Assembly (NCBI GenBank): GCA_937996825.1
Contig: CALKUJ010000260.1
Span: forward strand, 1-8,155
Source: an uncultured Polynucleobacter sp.
GTDB taxonomy: Bacteria > Pseudomonadota > Gammaproteobacteria > Burkholderiales > Burkholderiaceae
DNA: 8,155 nucleotides
Reading direction: 5' to 3'
Position numbers and translations under genes: made by a program
The notes under the pieces: model-generated
Database searches by the model: none
What the model saw: only the letters and a program-made list of their open reading frames with translations
What the model was told of the DNA's origin: nothing
Shown here: positions 1-5,645 of the stretch, piece by piece
Layout: each line of letters starts with the position of its first letter
Position numbering within the stretch: position 1 is the stretch's first letter

Positions 1-343
1 GGTTACGGTCAAACGGCATACCGAAATGCTCTAACTCATAAACAACTTTTGGAGCTTCACGACACATGAACTCGATCGCATCTTGGTCACCCAACCAGTC
101 AGAACCTTTGACTGTGTCAAAGAAGTGGTAGTGCCAATTGTCGTCACTCATGTTACCCAATGAAGCACCGATACCGCCCTGCGCTGCCACTGTGTGTGAA
201 CGTGTTGGGAAAACCTTTGATAAAACTGCAACGTTCAGGCCAGCTTCAGCCAATTGCAATGAAGCTCGCATACCGGCACCGCCGGCGCCAACGATAACAA
301 CGTCAAAACGACGTGTAGGTAATGCTGTCTTGATGGCAGCCAT
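1..343 (-). CDS. sdhA: Succinate dehydrogenase flavoprotein subunit, N-terminal part (runs off left edge)
   Basis: SdhA is the FAD-carrying catalytic subunit of complex II. It oxidises succinate to fumarate on the cytoplasmic face of the inner membrane and passes electrons to SdhB. Only the first 114 codons are in the window. Visible are the dinucleotide-binding loop GAGGAG (residues 19-24) and the stretch RSHTVAAQGG (48-57), whose His50 matches the histidine that covalently binds FAD in the family. The start at 343 is supported by GGAGGG on the minus strand (352-357), 8 nt upstream and lying inside the last codons of sdhD. The gap from the sdhD stop is only 3 nt, so translational coupling is likely. 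sdhB would be expected beyond base 1. Identification is very secure; the gene is incomplete only because of the window edge. Confidence 0.97.
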   Translation of the reverse strand, partial: MAAIKTALPTRRFDVVIVGAGGAGMRASLQLAEAGLNVAVLSKVFPTRSHTVAAQGGIGASLGNMSDDNWHYHFFDTVKGSDWLGDQDAIEFMCREAPKVVYELEHFGMPFDRN

Positions 344-346
344 GCG

Positions 347-709
347 TTACACCCTCCAAAGGATTTGAGCGGTATAGCCGAAACAAGCAATCAGCCATAA
401 CGCGGTTAATACGTGCAGTGTCAAACGAATGCTCACTGGTTTGATGTAGTCCATCCAGATATCGCGAACACCAATCCATGCGTGATACAACAAGCTCATG
501 ATGGCGAGCAATGTGATCAACTTCATGATCTGGTTGGCGAACAAGCCAGACCAAGATTCATAAGTTGCATCACCTAACAAAAATGACACCAACAAAATTA
601 AAGTGAAGATGATCAAGATGACGGCTGTCACACGTTGCAACAACCAGTCTTTAAGGCCGTAATGAGCACCGACAACGATGCGCTTTGGTCCGATATTGTT
701 ATTAGCCAT
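347..709 (-). CDS. sdhD: Succinate dehydrogenase membrane anchor subunit SdhD
   Basis: This is the second small membrane subunit of complex II, which with SdhC holds haem b and forms the ubiquinone site. The 120-residue protein has three hydrophobic segments at roughly 25-45, 60-80 and 95-117, the expected anchor topology. The motif HAWIGVRDIWMDY begins at His76, which aligns with the E. coli SdhD haem ligand (His71). Asp87-Tyr88 fall at the same 12-residue spacing as E. coli Asp82-Tyr83, the latter a quinone contact. The start is supported by AAGGA just upstream, overlapping the end of sdhC. The gap to sdhC is 9 nt and to sdhA 3 nt, so the three genes form one operon. Length and motifs are normal. 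Confidence 0.95.
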   Translation of the reverse strand: MANNNIGPKRIVVGAHYGLKDWLLQRVTAVILIIFTLILLVSFLLGDATYESWSGLFANQIMKLITLLAIMSLLYHAWIGVRDIWMDYIKPVSIRLTLHVLTALWLIACFGYTAQILWRV

Positions 710-718
710 GTGGATTCC

Positions 719-1105
719 TTAAAACAAACCAAATAGCTTGGCAGCACAAACAGCTGTCAAACTCAAACTAACCACTAGAACACCAACAGCTGATTTAGCA
801 GCTGAGTACTTATCAATACCCTTGTGAAGATCAAGCATCAAGAAACGAATGCCAGCACAGAAGTGATGAAGGTATGACCAAATCAATGCCAAAACGATCA
901 ATTTGATGATCGGGTGAGACATCACCGATTTAAAGGTTTCGAAGCTGATCTCTGATGTGATGCTTTTATCTAAAAGATAAAGCACAAAAGGAATCAAGAT
1001 GAACATCAATAAGCCGCTCACGCGATGCAAGATGGAAACTTTTCCAGCCCAAGGTAGGCGGTATTTCATTAAGTCAAAAACATGAATATTTCTAAATTCT
1101 GGCAT
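719..1105 (-). CDS. sdhC: Succinate dehydrogenase cytochrome b556 subunit SdhC
   Basis: This is the first membrane anchor subunit of complex II and the first gene of the sdhCDA(B) operon. The 128-residue protein carries SILHRVSG at 24-31; Ser24 and Arg28 match E. coli SdhC Ser27 and Arg31 at the ubiquinone site. In LHHFCAGIR the second His (81) occupies the position of the E. coli haem ligand His84. Three membrane segments lie near 29-46, 66-90 and 104-125. The start is fixed: an in-frame TAG occurs three codons upstream of the ATG, and AGGGG sits just before it as ribosome binding site. The short N-terminus before FRNIHV is therefore genuine. Upstream lies a 130-bp AT-rich region with a candidate promoter, then the regulator gene on the same strand. 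Confidence 0.95.
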   Translation of the reverse strand: MPEFRNIHVFDLMKYRLPWAGKVSILHRVSGLLMFILIPFVLYLLDKSITSEISFETFKSVMSHPIIKLIVLALIWSYLHHFCAGIRFLMLDLHKGIDKYSAAKSAVGVLVVSLSLTAVCAAKLFGLF

Positions 1106-1235
1106 TTCAAACCCCTAATTATTTTTTGCTGTGCTGCAAAACAAATGATTTTATCGCTTAATTAACTTTCTTAAGTCTGACTTTTCAAAAAAAACTGCTG
1201 CTAAATCCAAAAAATATTAAAAACTGCCTACATCG
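1106..1235 (-). promoter_or_regulatory. AT-rich gap upstream of sdhC with candidate promoter and operator-like palindrome
   Basis: On the minus strand TTGAAA (1188-1183) is followed after 16 nt by GTTAAT (1166-1161), a plausible but weak sigma-70 promoter (5/6 and 4/6 matches). Next to the -35 box, mostly inside the spacer, lies a perfect odd palindrome AAGTC-T-GACTT (1173-1183). It uses the same AGTC/GACT half-sites as the palindromes before mdh. A second inverted repeat, TTTTGC-6 nt-GCAAAA (1124-1141), lies in the presumed leader. No convincing intrinsic terminator follows gntR, so read-through from gntR into sdhC is possible. All functional roles here are inferred from pattern only. Confidence 0.35.
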
Positions 1236-1964
1236 TTAATTTAATTCATTTAAATAATGATGACTTGCGGTCAAATACACGGCCTTGCGAACCTCGACTG
1301 GACGCTCTCCGTAGGTGTATGACACACGCTCCACCGCCAATAGTGGAGTATTTTGCTCAACTCCTAAGTGCTTGGCGGATAGATCATCAGCGGCCACCGC
1401 TCTGAGGCGTTCTGTGGCTCGTACCATGTGGGTTCCAAACTCAGTTTCAAACAAGGCATACATCGGTCCCCGCCATTCAACTAAGCGCTCAACGCTCAAG
1501 CCCTTGAATGTTGTGCCGGGCAACCAAATCTCTTCGTAAACCGTGGCCTCACCTGAAAAATACAAAATACGCTCGATCTGAATCACGGCATCCCCGGACT
1601 TCAGATCCAATAAACGAGCGATTTCAGCAGGCGCTCTTAAGCGCTTGCAGTCCAAAATGGTGCTTTTAGGGTAATGAGGCTCTCCATTATCGGGAACCAG
1701 CCTCAAAAATCTGAAGTGAACGCGATCTTCATGGTGAGTGGCAACAAATGTGCCCTTGCCTTGCCTTCTGACCAATAAATTTTCATTGGCTAGCTCGTCA
1801 ATGGCCTTGCGAACCGTGCCCTGACTGACCTTAAATCTAGCCGCCAAGTCATTTTCACTGGGAATGGCTTCACCAGGCTTCCACTCCCCAGCCTGCAAGC
1901 TTCCCAGAATCAGCGCCTTGATTTGCTGATAAAGCGGGCTAAAAGTTGCAATTGTTTCGGTCAT
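1236..1964 (-). CDS. GntR-family (HutC/UTRA type) transcriptional regulator
   Basis: This 242-residue protein has the two-part build of the HutC subfamily. An N-terminal winged helix-turn-helix lies at about 8-74, with the typical run PSENDLAARFKVSQGTVRKA (35-54) and the wing RRQGKGTFV (66-74). A C-terminal UTRA ligand-binding domain of about 150 residues (85-236) follows and normally senses a small metabolite. It lies between sdhC (same strand, 130 bp downstream) and mdh (divergent, 159 bp), and both gaps contain AGTC/GACT palindromes. A role as local regulator of TCA-cycle genes and of itself is therefore a reasonable inference. The effector cannot be read from the sequence. The ATG at 1964 has no strong ribosome binding site, but no better in-frame start is visible. 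Family assignment is firm; target and effector are not. Confidence 0.93.
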   Translation of the reverse strand: MTETIATFSPLYQQIKALILGSLQAGEWKPGEAIPSENDLAARFKVSQGTVRKAIDELANENLLVRRQGKGTFVATHHEDRVHFRFLRLVPDNGEPHYPKSTILDCKRLRAPAEIARLLDLKSGDAVIQIERILYFSGEATVYEEIWLPGTTFKGLSVERLVEWRGPMYALFETEFGTHMVRATERLRAVAADDLSAKHLGVEQNTPLLAVERVSYTYGERPVEVRKAVYLTASHHYLNELN

Positions 1965-1995
1965 GACCGTTATTTCATCACAATCAGGGGGTTTT

Positions 1996-2059
1996 AGTCT
2001 ATAGACTTATGTCTTATATAAGACTATTTGACAGAAATAGTCATAAAGTCCTAAACTTT
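1996..2059. promoter_or_regulatory. Cluster of four palindromes in the gntR-mdh divergent control region (putative operators)
   Basis: Four inverted repeats follow one another: AGTCTATAGACT (1996-2007, perfect), GTCTTATATAAGAC (2011-2024, perfect), GACTATTT-5 nt-AAATAGTC (2022-2042), and AAAGT-5 nt-ACTTT (2045-2059). The first three have centres about 16 and 14.5 bp apart. The second fits the general GT-Nx-TA-Nx-AC operator pattern that I recall for HutC-type GntR proteins. Their place between the regulator gene and mdh suggests binding sites for the adjacent GntR protein. The palindromes are seen directly; binding is inferred. Confidence 0.55.
2028..2057 (+). promoter_or_regulatory. Candidate sigma-70 promoter of mdh
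   Basis: A perfect TTGACA (-35) at 2028-2033 is followed after 18 nt by TAAACT (-10, 4 of 6) at 2052-2057. This predicts a start near 2064 and a leader of about 60 nt before the mdh ATG. The -35 box lies over the loop of the third palindrome and the -10 lies inside the fourth, an arrangement suited to repression by a bound regulator. The start site is a prediction from hexamer matches only. Confidence 0.5.
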
Positions 2060-2123
2060 GTAGGTTTAGCGTCAGAACCAAGGCGCAATATCACTTTTTT
2101 TAATTTAAGCTCGGAGCATACTC

Positions 2124-3110
2124 ATGGCAAAAGCACCATTGCGCGTCGCAGTTACTGGCGCAGCCGGCCAAATTGGCTATTCATTACTATTCCGCATCGC
2201 CAATGGCGACATGTTGGGTAAAGACCAACCGGTGATTTTGCAGTTGTTAGAAATCCCTGATGAAAAAGCGCAAAAGGCCCTTTCAGGCGTGATGATGGAG
2301 ATCGATGACTGCGCATTCCCATTGCTAGCAGGCATGACAGCTCACAGCGATCCAATGACAGCATTCAAAGACATCGACTACGCAGTTCTAGTAGGTGCTC
2401 GTCCTCGCGGTCCTGGTATGGAGCGTAAAGACCTTTTGTCAGCTAACGCACAAATTTTCACAGCTCAAGGTAAAGCCTTGAACGCAGTAGCTAAGCGCAC
2501 TGTTAAGACATTGGTGGTTGGTAACCCAGCGAATACCAATGCTTATATCGCCATGAAGTCTGCGCCAGATCTACCAGCAAAGAACTTCACAGCGATGTTA
2601 CGTTTGGACCACAACCGTGCTTTGTCACAAATCGCCGCTAAGACTGGTAAAGCAGTGGCTGATATCGAGAAATTGATCGTATGGGGTAACCACAGCCCAA
2701 CGATGTACCCTGACTATCGCTTTGCAACCATCGGCGGTCAATCAGTGAAGCAAATGATCAATGACGAAGAGTGGAACAAGAACACATTCTTGCCAACAGT
2801 TGGTAAGCGTGGCGCAGCGATCATTGATGCACGTGGTTTGTCTTCAGCAGCTTCTGCTGCTAACGCTGCCATCGATCACATCCATGATTGGCATTGCGGT
2901 ACAAATGGTAAGTGGGTCACGATGGGTATTCCATCAGATGGTTCATACGACATTCCTAAGGATGTGATGTATGGCTTCCCAGTGACTTGCGAAAACGGCG
3001 AGTACAAGATTGTTCAAGGTTTAGAAATTGATGCCTTCTCACGTGAGCGCATGAATTTCACATTGAATGAATTGACTGAAGAGCAAGAAGGAGTGAAGCA
3101 TTTGCTCTAA
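2124..3110 (+). CDS. mdh: Malate dehydrogenase (NAD-dependent)
   Basis: It catalyses the reversible oxidation of malate to oxaloacetate in the cytoplasm, the last step of the TCA cycle. The 328-residue protein has the Rossmann loop TGAAGQIG (11-18). Glu43 follows the second strand, an acidic residue typical of NAD rather than NADP preference. The mobile substrate loop RPRGPGMERK has Arg95 and Arg101. GNPANTNA is at 133-140, and the catalytic pair is Asp162 (LRLDHNR, with Arg165) and His190 (WGNHSPTMYPD). It belongs to the longer, cytosolic/Thermus-like MDH group. The ATG is preceded by GGAG at 2113-2116, 7 nt away. The gap to the next gene is 15 nt, implying a shared transcript. Regulation is probably through the palindrome cluster upstream. 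Confidence 0.97.
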   Translation: MAKAPLRVAVTGAAGQIGYSLLFRIANGDMLGKDQPVILQLLEIPDEKAQKALSGVMMEIDDCAFPLLAGMTAHSDPMTAFKDIDYAVLVGARPRGPGMERKDLLSANAQIFTAQGKALNAVAKRTVKTLVVGNPANTNAYIAMKSAPDLPAKNFTAMLRLDHNRALSQIAAKTGKAVADIEKLIVWGNHSPTMYPDYRFATIGGQSVKQMINDEEWNKNTFLPTVGKRGAAIIDARGLSSAASAANAAIDHIHDWHCGTNGKWVTMGIPSDGSYDIPKDVMYGFPVTCENGEYKIVQGLEIDAFSRERMNFTLNELTEEQEGVKHLL

Positions 3111-3125
3111 GCAAACGCTCTAGTC

Positions 3126-4097
3126 ATGCAACCTAGTCAAGTGTTGTTCCAAGGTGAGGCCCTTCCGAGGGCCTTACCTGTTTGTGATCACTACGCAGGC
3201 ACTGAAGTTCGCATGCGCAAGGCCCTGGCCTTGCAAGCAGAATTAGGTCCAGTCTTCGACATCACTTTTGATTGTGAAGATGGCGCCCCCGTTGGCAAGG
3301 AAGCAGAACATGCGCAACTGGTTGCCGACATTCTTTTAAGTTCAGACAATCGTTTCAATCGCGTTGGCGTCAGAATTCATGATCCAAGCCATCCTTGCTG
3401 GAAAGCAGATGTTGCAACGTTGATTGCACAAGCTGGCAAGAAAATCGCTTTTGTGATGATTCCGAAAGTGGTTTCTGCAACGCAAACACAAAGCATCATT
3501 GATGAAATCAATCATGTTGCTAAAACTGCCAATATTGGCCGAGTGATTCCGATTCAAGTCTTGATTGAAACTCATGGCGCATTGCATGAAGTGCATGAGA
3601 TTGCTGCTTTGGATCAAGTGGAGTCTTTGAGTTTTGGTTTGATGGATTTTGTTTCCGCTCACCATGGCGCGATCCCTGGCAGTGCCATGGATCGAGGTCA
3701 GTTCGATCATCCTTTGGTTGCACGTGCGATGTTAGAGATTTCTGCGGCTTGTCATGCCCACGGCAAAGTCGCTTCTCATAACGTTTGCACCAACATCAAT
3801 GATCTAGCCATCATTGAATCCGATACTTTGCGTGCCAAGAATGAATTTGGCTTCACACGCAAGTGGAGTATTCATCCGAATCAGATTCCTGTGATCGTGA
3901 AGACTTTATCGCCCTCACCGAGTGAGATTGAAGAAGCCTGTGCGATTCTTTTAGCTGCTCAAGCAGCCCAATGGGGTCCGATACAACATGAAGGCAAACT
4001 TCATGATCGTGCCAGCTATAGATATTTTTGGACTATTTTGCAAAAAGCTCATTTAACTGGTCACACCATTCCAGCTAAAGCTAAGCAGTTACTCTAA
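3126..4097 (+). CDS. CitE-like HpcH/HpaI family CoA-ester lyase
   Basis: This 323-residue protein belongs to the citrate lyase beta / malyl-CoA lyase family, TIM-barrel enzymes that cleave or form 3-hydroxyacyl-CoA esters with Mg2+. Visible landmarks are DCEDG (49-53), VRIHD with Arg83, the strand MIPKV with Lys114, IETHGAL with Glu148 as likely metal ligand, GLMDF with Asp174 as second metal ligand, and KWSIHPNQI (246-253) near the end of the barrel. No citD or citF genes lie nearby, so it is not part of a citrate lyase complex. A free-standing lyase acting on malyl-, citramalyl- or a related CoA ester is more likely. It follows mdh after 15 nt, with no clear ribosome binding site of its own, and so is probably co-transcribed. 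Family is secure; substrate is unknown. Confidence 0.88.
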   Translation: MQPSQVLFQGEALPRALPVCDHYAGTEVRMRKALALQAELGPVFDITFDCEDGAPVGKEAEHAQLVADILLSSDNRFNRVGVRIHDPSHPCWKADVATLIAQAGKKIAFVMIPKVVSATQTQSIIDEINHVAKTANIGRVIPIQVLIETHGALHEVHEIAALDQVESLSFGLMDFVSAHHGAIPGSAMDRGQFDHPLVARAMLEISAACHAHGKVASHNVCTNINDLAIIESDTLRAKNEFGFTRKWSIHPNQIPVIVKTLSPSPSEIEEACAILLAAQAAQWGPIQHEGKLHDRASYRYFWTILQKAHLTGHTIPAKAKQLL

Positions 4098-4162
4098 GAC
4101 TTAGATAAAAATATAGTTGCTCGGTTTGCACCATCGGGTCATGTTTTGCTTAGAATGTCTTT
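4098..4162 (+). promoter_or_regulatory. Gap before the DUF2863 gene with a candidate -10 box
   Basis: TAGAAT at 4151-4156 matches the -10 consensus at five of six positions and lies only 6 nt before the ATG at 4163. TTGCAC stands 19 nt upstream of it as a poor -35 box. No purine-rich ribosome binding site lies before the ATG. If this promoter is real the transcript would begin at or next to the start codon. A short CTAAG-A-CTTAG palindrome follows the citE-like stop but has too few pairs for a terminator. Confidence 0.25.
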
Positions 4163-5374
4163 ATGTCTAGTTACCGCCCAAAAAATTCCTCACGCATTTC
4201 TCCTGAAGCAGAACGCTTGGTTTCTGATGCGCTGTCATTGGCAGCGTCTGGTAGTCGTGTAGAAGATATTTTTTGGGAAACCAAATTACTCGATCGTTTA
4301 TTGCGTTTATTACACGCGCAAAATCAAAATGCGATTGAGAGCGCTTTAGATCAAACACTGAAAATCAATCCTATTGCTTTTGATTCTTTGGCTGAGAATG
4401 CTGAAACATTGGCCGAGTCCCTCACCCTAGAACAAGACGGTAAGAGCTGGGATGTGGTTTTGATTGCGATTCCAATCATCGCAAGAACTCGCTACAGCAT
4501 TCCATCAGGCAAGCTGAGCTCAGAATCAATCGCAGCCACAGGCAATTTATTACACGATCAAATTGTGGCGCAAGATGCTTTGATTGCATTGGTGCCTTGG
4601 CTTTACAGCATTGATCAAATGCCTCACTCTCATTGCCAAACGCGCTTATTGCTTGAGAAATTAGCATCAGCTGCCGTGAATGCCGGAGAAATCAAATTAG
4701 AGTTGCGAGACATGCCTGAAACGATTCCTGTTTTGGCTGATCCACGCTATATCGTGGGTGCAGTGGCCGCTCCATCAGGCGGCCCTATTTTCAGATGGCA
4801 AGAAGATGCTCCGCGACGTCAAGAGCGCAGCGTTTGTTTGCAGAATTGGCAAACAGGTATGCAAGACACAATTGCCGCCATCATGCCTGGTTGCGAATTC
4901 GAGCTATCTCTACCAGAGGCTTATTTCACGAATTGTCGTGAAGCAGATCGCAAGATCAGGCCTTTGAGTATTTTGGCAGCGGTCAATTATCTTGAGTCGA
5001 TGTTAAGCGTTGAGCCTGCTGGCTTGTCTTGCATCATCGCAGGATTCGGCGAAGAGCAATGCGATGAATACAGAATCTCTTTTGCTCTCAAAGGTTCGAA
5101 AGAAATGCTCTATGGTGTGGTTTGGCCTTTGTACGATCGCGAGAGTGTTGCCAATGATTCAATCAATGATATTTCGATTGAAGACAGCCCTATTCGAGAA
5201 ATCTACGACACAATCAAAAGCTCAGGGGTTGAGGATCAGCTAAGACACGCGGAGTTATTCAGCCCTGAGATGTGTGAGGATTGTGGCGTACCAATGTTCG
5301 TCGATCGCGCCGGTGAAATTGTTCATGCCGAGATGCCTGATGACACACCGAGTCAGCAACCTTTGTTTCACTAA
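4163..5374 (+). CDS. DUF2863 family protein (uncharacterised, betaproteobacterial)
   Basis: The function of this 403-residue protein is not known. I recognise it as DUF2863 from its overall pattern. It begins with a charged, Ser-rich N-terminus and a helical region (about 12-90). The middle contains APSGGPIFRWQED (near 203-215). The C-terminus has PEMCEDCGVPMFVDRAGEIV (368-387), followed by HAEMP and a final PLFH. Cys371 and Cys374 form a CxxC pair and, with nearby His388, could bind a metal, but that is a guess. There is no signal peptide or membrane segment, so it is likely cytoplasmic. It starts 65 nt after the CoA-ester lyase gene and ends 9 nt before the antitoxin gene. There is no Shine-Dalgarno sequence before the ATG; an ATG at 4155 is out of frame. 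Codon use resembles that of its neighbours. Confidence 0.82.
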   Translation: MSSYRPKNSSRISPEAERLVSDALSLAASGSRVEDIFWETKLLDRLLRLLHAQNQNAIESALDQTLKINPIAFDSLAENAETLAESLTLEQDGKSWDVVLIAIPIIARTRYSIPSGKLSSESIAATGNLLHDQIVAQDALIALVPWLYSIDQMPHSHCQTRLLLEKLASAAVNAGEIKLELRDMPETIPVLADPRYIVGAVAAPSGGPIFRWQEDAPRRQERSVCLQNWQTGMQDTIAAIMPGCEFELSLPEAYFTNCREADRKIRPLSILAAVNYLESMLSVEPAGLSCIIAGFGEEQCDEYRISFALKGSKEMLYGVVWPLYDRESVANDSINDISIEDSPIREIYDTIKSSGVEDQLRHAELFSPEMCEDCGVPMFVDRAGEIVHAEMPDDTPSQQPLFH

Positions 5375-5383
5375 AAAAATTCC

Positions 5384-5617
5384 ATGAAACATTCAAAAAT
5401 CAGTATTTCAAAATTACGCAAGAACCTTAAGGAGATCATTGAACAATTAAGGTCATCCCCTCTTGCCGTTTACAGCTCTGAAAGACCTGTTGCATATATC
5501 TTTTCAGCAAAAAGTTATGAAGCCCTTATTGAGAAACTGGACGACGCTGATTTAACTGAGCTAGCTAAAAGTCGATTGCACGGCGAAAGAGTACGGGTTG
5601 ATTTAAGTACTCTTTGA
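5384..5617 (+). CDS. Solo Phd/YefM-type antitoxin
   Basis: This small protein (77 residues) has the N-terminal pattern of Phd/YefM antitoxins: a short strand ISISKLRKNL, a helix, then PLAVYSSERPVAYIFSAKSY (26-45), matching the family's 'xPVAYLVSPxxYEAL' core that dimerises and binds DNA. The tail (51-77) is short and charged, as in toxin-binding regions. Antitoxins of this class normally sit next to a RelE/ParE or Doc toxin. Here the next 28 bp are non-coding and the following gene is a convergent SOUL protein, while DUF2863 lies upstream. No toxin is therefore visible. There is no ribosome binding site in the 9-nt gap after DUF2863, so translation may depend on re-initiation. Family assignment is good; whether it still works as an antitoxin or only as a repressor is open. 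Confidence 0.8.
   Translation: MKHSKISISKLRKNLKEIIEQLRSSPLAVYSSERPVAYIFSAKSYEALIEKLDDADLTELAKSRLHGERVRVDLSTL
5586..5615. terminator. Hairpin at the convergent end of the antitoxin and SOUL genes (possible bidirectional terminator)
   Basis: A perfect 9-bp inverted repeat, AAAGAGTAC - 12 nt - GTACTCTTT, ends one base into the antitoxin stop codon. The 3' arm ends in TTT on both strands, but no longer T-run follows, and the stem has only three G/C pairs. It sits where transcripts from the plus and minus genes would meet. A weak bidirectional terminator is possible; chance within coding sequence is the alternative. Confidence 0.3.
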
Positions 5618-5645
5618 GCAGGGTTCGAAGCAGAACAAACTTAAA

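Noticed and set aside
138..368. Plus-strand reading frame opposite sdhA
   Set aside because: It is the mirror of the well-supported sdhA coding strand; the peptide has no recognisable pattern.
1124..1141. TTTTGC-6 nt-GCAAAA inverted repeat before sdhC, considered as terminator or riboswitch element
   Set aside because: The stem has only 6 pairs, mostly A-T, with no T-run at the right place; it could arise by chance in AT-rich DNA, so it is mentioned only within the control-region entry.
2009..2221. 70-codon plus-strand reading frame across the control region into mdh
   Set aside because: It starts inside the palindrome cluster, overlaps mdh in another frame, and its product shows no family features.
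3342..3723. Two overlapping minus-strand frames opposite the CoA-ester lyase gene
   Set aside because: They lie wholly inside a strongly supported gene and overlap each other; the predicted proteins are low-quality His/Asn-rich shadows.
5618..5645. Possible remnant of a toxin gene after the antitoxin
   Set aside because: Only 28 bp separate the antitoxin stop from the convergent SOUL stop, with no toxin-like codons in any frame that I can see.
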